Assembly: GCA_032207245.1 (NCBI GenBank)
Contig: CM063502.1
Location: 46,260,686 to 46,324,685, forward strand
Source: Pardosa pseudoannulata
Taxonomy: Eukaryota > Arthropoda > Arachnida > Araneae > Lycosidae
Reading direction: 5' to 3'
Length of the DNA stretch: 64,000 bases
The position numbers and the translations under genes are program-made. The notes below the pieces were generated by a model. The model had not been told where the DNA came from. It saw only the letters and a list, made by a program, of their open reading frames with translations, and made no database searches. Positions 1-35,766 of the stretch are shown piece by piece (the stretch's first letter is position 1; every line of letters begins with the position of its first letter).

Positions 1-70
1 CGGATCTGATTTAATCCAGTCTTGTTAACCCTCATGTTCCTAAACAGTAGACCGTAGCGTTCCAAACCCA
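1..70 (+). mobile_element. 3' part of a tRNA-derived SINE (truncated by window start)
   Basis: It contains aacagtagaccgtagc and ttccaaaccc, matching the 3' body of the SINE copies at 1195-1366 and 41259-41396 (both on the minus strand). Confidence 0.6.
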
Positions 71-349
71 ATTAATCTGTTAATGGACAAAGAAGTTTTG
101 AATAGATAAGCAACATGCTGAGGGGAAATATGGAACGAACTATTTATAGTCAAATTCAAATATCATTGAGTAATATTTCGTTAGCTGTTAGCTACGAATA
201 TTCTGCTTTTAAAATCTAGTAGTTATCTAATTGCCGCGAAGGGTAAATACCTTCTCACTAAAAATATTATATGAGCGGATTGACCTGACATACAATCCCA
301 CCATCAAATTTAACAGTTGTCTTACGATACGCTAGATCCCTCTTCAAAG

Positions 350-451
350 CCTTTTAAGAGCTCAAATCTCTAGCCCCTAAGCGTTACTCCTTATTTCTCT
401 ACCCAACCGATAATGCCTTCAAACGGGTGTGCACGTGTTATAAGGTGATTT

Positions 452-531
<80 letters not shown>

Positions 532-677
532 CAGTTTAATGGTTATAACAGTTGTACTTGTAATAAAAGTTTGAGATCTAAATCTAATTTTATAACACGT
601 GTACACCTGTTTGAAGACATAATCGCCTGGGAAGAAAATTACGTGCATAATGCTAAGAGGGCTAGCCTCTAAAAGGA
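350..677. repeat. Imperfect long inverted repeat around a (TA)n loop
   Basis: The left arm, about 350-453 (with ccttcaaacgggtgtgcacg), is matched in inverted orientation by the right arm, about 575-677 (with cgtgtacacctgtttgaaga). The loop holds (TA)n. It looks like a foldback-type MITE or an old palindrome. The ends are not sharp. Confidence 0.6.
454..529. repeat. (TA)n microsatellite
   Basis: About 76 bp of pure TA repeat, at the centre of the inverted repeat 350-677. Confidence 0.97.
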
Positions 678-1194
678 ATTGTATGCCCTCTAATCCATTA
701 ATTAAGTCATTTTCCTTCTGATATGCGCTTATATGGATATTACTTAGCATACTAAAGAATTGTTCAAGTTTTTAAAATTTGACTTTTAAAGTTTTAAAAT
801 TTTAATAAATTTTAATTTCAATATAACTCATGAATAAATAGCTTTCTTAATTTTTTTAAAAACTGTTATGTAGAAAATAGATAATAAATTAATATATCTT
901 TGAGGTTTGTAAAAGTATCGATTGTAAATTTTTAGTAAAGTAAAAAAAAAAAAAAAATGAATTTTCAGGGGTGATTGTTGTTTTGTGAGCATCTAATTAA
1001 GAATCTAGAAGACAAATAAAAGAAAATATGCTAAAATATTTGTACAAAATTTCAACTATGTAGTTGAAAGGGAATTTGAGATATATCCATTTGAACTTGA
1101 TAAATTTTGAAAAAAAAATTCAGATAATTGGAATTAAAGATTCCAGCTCTCGTCTTTAAACAACCTTTGCTACATTTTACACTCTTTCAGTTTG

Positions 1195-1366
1195 GTATGG
1201 TTTGGAGCACTACGGTCTACTTTTTTGCAACATAAAAATAAGATGCTAAATAAGATGGGGACCTATTGCTTAAAGCTGATTCCGAACGGCTACGAACATA
1301 CATGCCACAATGGGATTCGAATCCACGAACTCAGTAACGAGAATAAGAGTCTTAACCATTCGGCCT
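1195..1366 (-). mobile_element. tRNA-derived SINE copy
   Basis: On the minus strand it starts with a tRNA-like head (gccgaatggttaag), has a B-box-like ggattcgaatccc, and continues with tttaagcaataggtcccc, ending in a body that reads gtagaccgtagtgctccaaa. The head and body recur in six other places in this window. Confidence 0.8.
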
Positions 1367-3689
1367 TTGTTTGGCTTTACACTCTTTTAAGCTCCCTTGA
1401 AGATTAATTTAACGGTATTAGTCTAAAATGACTAAAATTAGCCAACTATACAATCCAAATTTTTTTTATTTAACATAGCTACTTAGTACACAGAATAATT
1501 TGAATATGGGATCATTTTTCAAGAGCATTTTTCCTGAAGAAAGAGTGGTGGAAACTAACAATATAAAACAAAACAAAACTAGCTCTCCAAGTAATTATTG
1601 TAGTAATTATCCAAGTAATAATCTGTATTATTTTTGAAGATTAAAAAATAAAATGTAAATTTTATGAGATTTTTGGACAATTTTGGGAGAGTATATTCGA
1701 ACAAAGGGGAAATTTACAAAGAAATGGCTTATAATGCAGATGAAATAGACCCCAGTTTTTTAAAATTTGAGGCGTTATGCTTTTTTAAATGTGACTATAT
1801 TTAACTTGTGAACAACGTGTATATACCCTATATAGCTGAAAATCGTGGGACTCTGAAATTTTCACAATTTTTCAATATCTAAGAGAATAAATCCCTAACC
1901 ATTTTGCATTTTTCCTTGTATATAAAGCATAGTAGATCTCATATTTTTCAGGTAAAATTTAATGATGTACGTTTAAAGAGAATAACTCACAAAAATCGAA
2001 AGAGTAAAGGGAACTATTAATCAACCCGATATTACAATTTTTTTTTAATTTCTAGAACAAGCCTATTATATTAATTGAACAAATTCAGTTTTATGTAAAA
2101 TATGAAAATGATATAATATTTTATATAGAACAGAAGAAAGAATGAGAAATTCTCGAATAATTCCCTAAACAGTTTTCAAAAATTTCATTTTGGCAGTTTG
2201 TGAAAATCACAAACTTTTTATTTCTTTTTTAGACTGAAATGAGAACCAGTAGATCTCAAATAGTTTTCCTGATTTTCACAATATTAATTTCGATATTTTT
2301 ATAAGGTGCCCTATAGTATTGGCTACGAAATTATAAAATAAGAGTATTGATATTCAAGCATGCTCATTGATAGAGGTTTTCGTTTAGATACTCGTATTTT
2401 GCCATCAAATTAATTTTTTTTAATTTATATTCACTATAATGATCGACATGCAGACTTAGACCTTTTTCTATAAGTTTCTCAATCTATTGCTATAAACTTT
2501 TAGAGCTATGACTAAAAAAACTTCCAATGATATTTTGAATGTTTTATGGATGAATTGATATCTTCATACGAGCTGGGTATTTTTTAGAAAATCATGTAAA
2601 TAATGTTAATTGTCTCTTAATTAATATACAAAAGTTGCTGATTATTTTCAGCTTTTTAAATTACATAGGGTAATTAAAAATTTGTTTATTTTTTCACTTT
2701 GTGGATGGTTCCGTATACGCATACGTAACCAAACGTTTGTACTTTTACCCACACGTGACAAAAGTATAAACTCTAACATGTTCCTTACGCAGTAGAAAAA
2801 ACAGATTTGATTACTTTTTAAATATTTAAAAACTATGAAACATTCAAAGTATCCCATGACTTTCGATTATACAATATATTACATATAAACATCGTAATCC
2901 AGTGTTAAGGTGAATGGACGACACGGTCTCTCTTGGAAAATCACCTCTTTATTTAATATAGAGTTTCCTTTTCAAGGTGTCACTTGCGCCATTTTCAGTT
3001 ATTCGTGTCGGAGCCACGCGTGGAGTGTGCTGACAGCTCTACGCCTACATGCCAACTGACGACTATCGGTTTGCATACTCATCAAATTCTTCAAATATCT
3101 TTGCGCTTGACCGGATGATCCTAAAAGCTTAAGAGAGCGTGGGTTTTTTTCATTTATTTGGTTATTACGAAAGAGTTCCCTTTTAAATTGTTCCCAACTC
3201 GCTTAATTTTCCAAACCCCACCTTTTTAGACCTGACATATATATGGGTGCGTCTGTGTGTAGTAATATTTTAACCTAAAACTCCCCGACTTAATCATACC
3301 TGTATTTTAAAATAAATCTTGGGTGATTCTATCCTTAAATTGTAAACTCTGAAAAACTTTAGTTATTTCCTTCTCATTCTGGAAAATTTGCAACTTCGCA
3401 TATACCAAAATTAATTCCTACTCACTTCAGCAATCTTATATAACTTAGTTTCGCTTCACCCCACGTCCTCACATCACAAACTATTAACATACTGATTGGC
3501 TGGCTCACAACCCTATATAACGTCATGTTCATGATTTTCGCGTCAGAAGACCTGGAGATAAGATACTAAAATAAACTCATGCTTTTTATTTCCAAATTTC
3601 CTTGTCTCCATTTTCGGTCTACCGAGTGTACCCGATTCAAGATGGATACCGTTTTCCCGTTTGTGGTGGGTTAAAATGCCCATTACAGC

Positions 3690-3696
3690 ATCTATA

Positions 3697-3776
<80 letters not shown>

Positions 3777-3777
3777 C

Positions 3778-3834
<57 letters not shown>

Positions 3835-4015
3835 CGTACATATACATATATATGTATATATGTATGTACATATGCAGATACATATATATTTATATATATA
3901 GATACATATATATATATATATATGTGTGTGTGTATGTACGGACATATACATGCATACATATATATATACATATATATATATACATACATATATACATATA
4001 TAAATATACATACAT

Positions 4016-4068
<53 letters not shown>

Positions 4069-4087
4069 TACATACATACATATATTC
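3690..4087. repeat. Compound (TA)n/(GT)n/(TACA)n microsatellite
   Basis: About 400 bp of alternating TA, GT, TATG and TACA tracts. Open frames here are low-complexity Tyr/Ile and Cys/Val runs and not genes. Confidence 0.95.
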
Positions 4088-5845
4088 GCACATTTTAAAC
4101 GGGGTTTTTTATTTCACATAAGTTAATTTTATTGCAAAATTTATCCTTTTATTTCTAACACCGATTTACACTGACAGTATAGAAGAGAAAGAAAAATAAT
4201 AAGTAAATGCTCATTTTATTTATTAGACAGAGTGTGAGTGAAAGATTATGTTCGAAACTGATTTTGATTGGTTAATATTTTTTTACTTGGAATTCTTTAT
4301 CTAATGGCATTTATTCCTGGTTTCTAAATCGTATAGCAATGTAAATATAAATTTTTACCGAACACATGTTAGATGTAATACGAAATATTTATCATTGGTT
4401 TTTGTAAACAGGAAAGAAACATTTCATCTAAAGCACAAATAAGATATTTTTTTCAAATTATGTAATTGTAAAAACGACCTTCTCTTAAAAGTACGCACAC
4501 CTTACAACAACGAGTAAGAAGCAGGTCGTCTATCCGATTGTTTTTTGTGTATTGAAGAAACCTTCAATTAAACAATATTAAAGCATTGAGTAAGAATTAA
4601 AACGTTGGATACGGAAAGTGCTTCTCTTCTATGGAAGAATTAAACGCCAGACAAAATAGAAAAGAATATAAAAAGAGTAGAGATGCAGAACGTAAACTAT
4701 CAATGCATTTCGTTTTGCTTTTAAAAGGAAGGGAGAAATAAACTATACAAAGGAATAGAAAATAAAATATTTTGCTTTATCTAACCTTGTGAGTAAGAAC
4801 TCATACTCTGAACCATTTTTATTTTGTCACTTTATTTTGCATCATTGTAATTTTCAAAATGTTTTCTAAAAGACAGTATTAATTGGTCCAGTCTTTTTAA
4901 TTAATAACTTATTTAAGTAACATATTTGAAATTTAACTTATTAAAAATTTAATTTAAATAACTTATTCGAAAAATTGCTTTTACTAGTTGATACAATAAT
5001 TGTTGGCTAAAAAAATAACAGATTTCTCGATTTAGCATAATTTAATATTTTTTTATTCACAATGGGAAGCTTACAACAGAACAAAAAAGGTGAAATTAAT
5101 AATTCTAAGGGACTAATTAGTACAAATCCTAACCTCTTCTAAAAATACATAAAAACAGAGATTCAAAAACATTTTCAATGTTCTTAAACGTTTTTTCAAT
5201 TATTTTAGAAAAAATAATTCTAAAGTCAGTTATATTTGAAACTAAAATTTAAAAAAGATGGGCTTAATAAACTTAAAAAAAAAGACTTTTAATTACATGT
5301 TGAAGCATTAGGAAATTTTTCAAGGTATGCAAAATTTTGAGTTGAGGAACTGTTAAGGAAATTATAATTCGATTTTTATTTGTTATTCTAAAAACAATTA
5401 TTTAACAGATATTTATGGAATAAAAATCCCTTATTTTAACTATTAGAAATGGATGTATAGTAATGCTTACGTATAGTAATTTTCCTTAAAATTCATGGGA
5501 TTTTATTACTATATTTATTTATTCATGTTTGTGACTTCAAACTTTAACAAAAAATATAGAAATTAAATGAAGTTGTAGCTGGTGTAAAACTTTTTTTAAT
5601 TATTTATTCTTGCCTAACGTCTAGCTCATTATACGTTATGTATAAATTACATAAATTTTGACTAATTTTTTTAACATTATAAAATTTAATACGCTTATAC
5701 GACATTATAATTATATGAAATCTTTTATCTGACACCTTCTTGCCCTGATTAGAGCAGAGGGATAAATAGTTCACCCTTGCTCATATTTTTTACGCAAACT
5801 CTTTCTTCACTGTCTTTATTATAAGAGTAACTATTCTACTTTCAG

Positions 5846-29426
<23,581 letters not shown>

Positions 29427-29970
29427 CAGACTATTTCAATATAAAAAAGTTCATCATTACGAATACGCAGCCATGTTCAGCGCGGTTAGATTGTGTCAGC
29501 AACATGATCAATGCATCACCTGAGTCACTTCGAACAAAGACGAGATTTTGAGAAATCCAGAAGGAAAATGATCGTTATATCATGGGGAGGTTATAGAAAA
29601 AACAAATTTATGAGTGAAGATGTGTAATATACATTCCATACTACAAACTTTACAGAAAAGGCTTACCGTGGCAAGAGGAAAGACAGTCAAAACTCTCGTG
29701 TGAACTATTATCAAACGCGTTGGAGGAAGATGATTCTTGCTACTTACGGGTATAACGTGTACATAAATGAAAAAAACTGTATTCTGGTTGTAATAAAAAT
29801 CTCTTTTCATTATTCTTACAGTGTCACAAATATTCAGCTAGCAAAATGAATACTTAAATGACGAAATACTTTACATTATGAAGGTACACTTTGAAAAAGA
29901 AATTTTAAAAATAATGATAAATACGTTTTTAATAGTTGTTGAATAAAGCTTGTGTATAAATTTGTTTGAT
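29427..29970 (+). other. NCLX 3' UTR with poly(A) signals
   Basis: Non-coding sequence after the stop codon. AATAAA hexamers stand at 29792-29797 and 29942-29947; the second is followed by T/G-rich sequence and is the better candidate. The transcript end is inferred. Confidence 0.6.
29942..29947 (+). promoter_or_regulatory. Candidate poly(A) signal of NCLX
   Basis: AATAAA about 515 nt after the NCLX stop codon, with T/G-rich sequence following. Confidence 0.5.
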
Positions 29971-30332
29971 TTGAAAATCTTTAATTAGAAATATTTTTTA
30001 AGAAATTTTATTCATTTTCAAAGAGCAGCATTCGTCTTACTTATGACCTTACTACGTTCATTTATTACTTTTTGACATAAATTCTCTTGACTTTCATTTC
30101 ATGTTGTCGTTAATTGCATTTCTTATTAATGTGCTTGAAATGAGCATTACTTCTTGATACACCCTGATGTTTGATTGGCATGCGAGCATGGGAATAGTTT
30201 TAAAAGACAATAACTTGATATTGGATGCCATCAGTGGTGGCTTGTATTGAAATTATGGAATGCTGTAACCCTCAAAACATACAAACACATCATACATTTG
30301 TGTTTGATAGAAATAAACATGAAAAAATACTG

Positions 30333-30338
30333 TTTATT
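30333..30338 (-). promoter_or_regulatory. Candidate distal poly(A) signal of SYAP1
   Basis: AATAAA on the minus strand near the point where the + strand A excess ends. Confidence 0.35.
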
Positions 30339-30857
30339 ATCCATAAATTTATGCTCTGATACATCTTACTTAATTACCTTTTCTTCTGTAACACCTCAGT
30401 GACTTTTACCAGAAAGAGTAGAAATTCACGAAAAAAACTATCAAAAAACATATCAATAATGTTAATTCAAATATTAATACTATTTGCTTAAATTTCATCA
30501 TCTGTGCCAGACATACTACTAATTGCAAAGTGACAGTTCTCAATTTTACTCTGTAATGGGTCTTTACCACTGCTATCATAGCTCATATTTAATTACTAAT
30601 AGTCCACTTTCTAAAATTAACTAATACATTAAAAATATATTAAAAGAACAAACATAACAATCAAACTGCTTGAACTGATAACTACAGAGCCACAACACCT
30701 TCATTTTAAATGTTTTGACAGATTACCTTTCTAGTGTCCCCTGGTGAATTCCATAAAGAAAGATAAAAATCATCAGTCATATATATCAATGACTCTTTAT
30801 GTCTCTTAGGATAACAACAATGTGACCATAAAAGAATATATATATATTTACAATAAA

Positions 30858-30879
30858 TGCATGATCCACAGATCATGCA
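30858..30879. repeat. 9-bp hairpin in presumed SYAP1 3' UTR
   Basis: TGCATGATC, loop CACA, then GATCATGCA. A perfect stem within the region assigned to the SYAP1 3' UTR. Confidence 0.85.
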
Positions 30880-33522
30880 GCATTGTTGGAAGTGATCAAA
30901 ATACCATTGTATGTCACAGAGCTGAAGAGGTTAAGGATCTCTTCTACATTGGCATTCATGAACAGAAATAATGCATCATAATACACATAAACAGCAATAA
31001 AACAAATTTATTATAATACATCTCTTGCAGAATAAACTACATAGCTTTGTATACATACAAAATTATTTCTCTGACTTTTTCAGTGGCATGTTTTATTATT
31101 GGACAACTGGCGAGCCCTGTACTCTCTACAGTCGTGGAGCTTGTGAAATGACCAATATAGAACACAGCAAATGACTACATTTGTTAGAGTAAAGTGAGTA
31201 AATTAAGTATGAAATAAATGCTCATACTAAGCAGAATTCTACTGTACTAGTTGCATTTTAGTACCAAAACTCTGAATCTCAGTAACTACCAAATACTAAT
31301 CTCTTGAAATAAACTTCCCTCAGCAAAAAAGCAAATTATTTTATAAATTAGTCTATCAAGAATACTGGCCTAGATGCAACTACGTAACAGCAAAATGGTC
31401 CATTAAATAAAGTGTAATTAACATAATTATTAACATTAACTTTAATTGTTTCATATATACAAGCATTAGTAATACTTGAAGGAATTTGATATATATATAA
31501 TTTAATAATTACACACACAAGCTTTAAAAGCTAAATAACTTAATTAGGTCAGTGGCAAGTATTTTTAACGGTTTATTGATAATTATATATATAAATAATC
31601 AAATACCATCCTAACCAACATACAACAAAATGGATATTTTAATTCATTCTAATTGCTCTAACGGGATAAAGAATACACAGGTTTGCTTATCTGAGGGTCA
31701 CAACTGAACAGTTAACTCTTCAACATTCAAATTTTACATGATATGAAATAAATGGTAGTCACCACACATATACAACAGTTTTTACTCAACTGTTACTTTA
31801 TAAAAGGGTAGGTTTCATAATAATACAGAAGTTTGAATACTGAGTAGAACTTTTCCTACTGAGAAAATACCTAGTATGAGTAATTTCCCATATATAGTTA
31901 AACTAAAAAAAAAATCTACTTTAACTTTACTTACAGCCTCCCCCCCCCCAACTTCCCATAGTAAACAAATTTAAAATAAAATTTTACTATGGTCATCTCG
32001 TATTATACAAAGTACTATATAGACCACTATATCAAGGGAAGTTATCCCTGTTCTAACAATAAAAATATGCTTACATAAAAGTTCCTCTGGGAAAATTAAT
32101 GTCTTTCAAGAATTATGAATAATTTTCAGAGAAAATTGTTCACAAACAAAACTACTATTCAAATTTATCATAAAAATACATTTGAGAACAATCCAAGACT
32201 ACAATAAATATCTAACTTTAGACAGATAAAGAAATTAATATACAGAGTATATGTAAAAATATTTCCAAAGTACTTATCTTGTTATTTATTTTACAATAAA
32301 ATGCTTTGACTGGTACTTGCATACATGTTATGCTAAAATAAAATATTTCATTTGAGTAAAGTGATAAAAAATATGTTTAAAAGTATAATTCAAGATTCTT
32401 TCTTTGTATGCACAAAAATATTTTAACTAATTAGCATTTCAGAAAATTATGACAGTAAATTAAAGAAAACTAATAACAATTTACTAATTTTCAGAAAAAA
32501 AAGCAACACTTAAAATTTAAAAACAAAACATTTTCTAGCTGATGTGTTACATATAAAAATTAAAAGCAATATAAAAATCAACAAAAGTGTTACTTTAGTC
32601 AGAACACTAATATTGAAAGTACAAATGATAAAAATTTCCTAACTTAAGTTCACAACAAAAAGAAAGAAAAAGTTAAATGCATGGAACCAAATGAAACAAT
32701 TTGAAAACATGGCATGGAATGTTATTTTAACTACTCACCGTTATTTAATACATTAATACATAGTGTATAAAAATCAACCTAATAACAAAAAATCTATAAG
32801 AACAATGCATGTACAAAAATTTAAAAGTGAATTATTAAAAACTAAGGTTTCATGGGGATATACTATAAGTGCAATTTTTTCTAGAGAAATATTCTATGTA
32901 TAATAAACAGATTTCTAAATATTAAATCATCCAAATATTTATTAAATAGCTATTAAATCATATCTGAAACACAACTGCTATATTTCCAACTACACACACA
33001 AATATTTTTAAAGATAAACATACACCAACTTATATAAGTTTAAGATGACTTTCCATGAATAGACAGAACTACCATTCAAGTTACTATGACAAAAATCAGA
33101 AGGATATTACTCTTGTTCATTAATTTGATGCATAAATAAGAACTGCATAAAAAGATTGAATCATTATAGTAACAAAACTGCTATACTTCTTTTCTACATA
33201 ACAAACAATATATACGATGTCAGCTGATAAAATCTAAAGTATTTAGCAATATAAAATATTTGGTATAACAAAATGGGAAATACGAAGTAATTTAGAGAAC
33301 TGCACAAATGAAAGGGAATCTATTAATATAAACAAAATGATAGAAAAACATAAAAATAGGATATACATTACTTTAAATACAAAATTTCAATTTTACAGAG
33401 TCAGAGAACACTGACAATATATGTCTCACATATAAAACATATTTTCTATGAAAATAATTGAACTGGTAAACACACTGATACTTTTATTATACTGATTCAC
33501 AAACGATTTTGATTCTTTCCCT

Positions 33523-33653
33523 TCAAACCACATCTTTAACCTTATCATCAAGCATCTGTTCAATTTCATTCTCCCAGTCAGGATCATCATTTCCTTCTGT
33601 GACTACTTCATATTCTTGCAATTCTTTTTGCATTTCTTTTTCCCAGTCATCAT
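33523..33653 (-). CDS. SYAP1: SYAP1 exon 8 (C-terminus and stop)
   Basis: It encodes [19 protein letters not shown] and [12 protein letters not shown], the hallmark SYAP1 tail, and ends with TGA at 33525-33523. Acceptor ttaatag. Confidence 0.97.
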
Positions 33654-35727
33654 CTATTAAAAATATACAAAATAATTTCTGTGAAACTGAAATGATTTTT
33701 TAACTATTTTACAATTATTCATAAAGCATAAAATTAAAAAGTTGTACTTAAAGACTACTTTACTATAATATACTAAAATCCAAAACAATAGTGAAACCCC
33801 TGCCTAGTAATGAAAGAATATGAAATTAACATACCATCTTAAACTAACTCTTATAATTAAAAATAACATTAACATGTTTTTTTTTAACTTAGTTGTAGCG
33901 TTCAGATTATTTTTCTACAGAAAAAAAAAATCCTTGTCGATAAACAATCCTATTAAGAAAATTAGAGGGAAATATTCCATGTAATGTAGAGTTCAAAATA
34001 GAGTATACCTTTTGATGATTTCTCTGTAACACCAAGCATTTTCATGCCATGCTTAATATCCTCCTCTGATACCCGACTAGACTGAAAGGAATCACTCACA
34101 AATTCATGATTTGGACTATCAGTAGCATCAGATTCAACAAATCCTTCATTATATGCTGCTGTTTTCTCCAACCCATCTAAAATAAAATGAGCATTATTTA
34201 CCCAGAATGAAATGTATCATGAAATACATTTTTTTCTCTTCAGTCTCTTACCTTACACTATTTACATTAAAAACAAGCTCAAATAGCATTTATTCTGACC
34301 ATTTCAGTAAAATCAATTAACAAAGGCTAAACAGAGATATTATATCCCTTATCACATTTGGAGGGCTTTTTTTTACAGAGAAAAATATTAAACAAAAACT
34401 ACAGTAATTTTCACTTAAGACCAAAAATTTGATATAAACAAGATTTCTTAAAATAGTATTAATTTATATGTAAATAATATGTATTCAGATCATTTTAAAT
34501 AATGTTGATGGGCATCCTAATTAATATATCAATCTACTTTTCAAAACTACTCAATAGCAGATCAAAACAAAAATTATGATACTTTAAAATGTTTTGACTA
34601 TTAATATCATTCAGAAGAAGCTCAGTATCATACATGTGTAAATATATGATTTAATTGGTGAATTAACTAGATTAAAGTTAATATCATCGAAGTAACTAAA
34701 TAGGAACAAAGAACTTAAGATTTTTTAAATAAAATAATACAATCATTTAGTCATTTTTCTAATCCATGAGGAGAAAAGACTGTAGCAAAATTAAGTAAAA
34801 CAAAAAATTAAAACTTAAAATAAAATCAGAAGTAAAGGAGACAAAATGGTCAACCGTAGTTGCCAAGATACAGTTTTAAAATTAGAAATTAAGAGTTTAA
34901 ACTTATAAAAGCATACAAAGATTTTAAACTTAATTTTAATACCTTTGATACTGTCAGGTGAGCTCTTTTCTGTATTTGAACCAGATGAATCCCCACTGCT
35001 GCCTAAAAATACAAATTAATGCAAGTTTTGCACATGATTTCTAGAATGTTTTAAAATAGAATATATGTTATACAGTGCGACTTGGATAAAACAAACATCT
35101 ATAATTTGAAATGGTCATTAATTCAAAGCTTTTTCTTAGTTCCTTTAACTTCTCAATAAATTAATGTTAAAAAATTAAACATAGCTCAATGTTCTTCTTC
35201 CTTAATATAAAAACTTTCAAACGATGATTTTTCAGACTTCCATCATTAACAAGTTATTGGTGAAATACTTCCCCACTTGTTCCACACATTACAGTGCAAG
35301 TAAGAGAAAATAGTAAATTGTTTTTGAAAAGCAAGATTTACCTAAATAACTGACCTAGCTTAGTTCACAGAAGATGTCCCACAAGATGCATGGAAAAACA
35401 ATATGAGCCTGACATTTGAACAATAAATCAATTTAAATAAAAACATAAAAGTTTGTGGAGACTGTTAGATCAAAGCATCTTATCAGAAGTGTTAAATAAG
35501 ATAAATGCAACAGGGTATGGTATTGAGCAGGAAGAAACCCTTCATTGTTGGAGGTGCACTTTCATTAGTACATTAAAAAACAATGTAAGAGAAGCTGTTG
35601 ATTAAACATGCTTGTGTGACTCCATTCAACAAAACAATTAGGCATTGTACAATTTTTCAATAATCTATAATTTTCTGTATTGCATGCAATATGTATTGTA
35701 CCCTTTTTTGTTTATTGTTAGATAAAC

Positions 35728-35766
<39 letters not shown>

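Larger units (their letters stand above)
678..5845. other. Upstream of first recognised NCLX exon; no gene seen
   Basis: AT-rich DNA with a SINE copy (1195-1366) and a compound microsatellite (3690-4087). Stretches at 2890-3110 are somewhat richer in GC but have no usable coding frame with splice sites. The missing NCLX first exon or exons may lie upstream of the window or be too divergent to see. Confidence 0.5.
30315..33522 (-). other. Probable SYAP1 3' UTR (about 3.2 kb)
   Basis: There is no coding potential. The + strand stays A-rich as in the SYAP1 introns, and this bias fades near 30.3 kb, where an AATAAA on the minus strand (30338-30333) could end the transcript. Other minus-strand AATAAA copies (for example 31003-31008) could give shorter forms. 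The extent is inferred. Confidence 0.45.

Noticed and set aside
391..750. 119-codon minus-strand frame
   Set aside because: Most of it is Tyr-Ile from the (TA)n tract; the rest is inverted-repeat sequence.
1192..1407. 71-codon + strand frame
   Set aside because: It runs antisense across a SINE copy.
2950..3110. Possible NCLX N-terminal exon in a GC-richer stretch after ttttcag
   Set aside because: The open frame has no NCLX-like Cys pattern or membrane segment and no suitable donor site.
3543..4121. Several overlapping frames of up to 182 codons on both strands
   Set aside because: They translate TA/GT/TACA microsatellites (Tyr-Ile, Cys-Val, Tyr-Thr runs) and carry no gene-like sequence.
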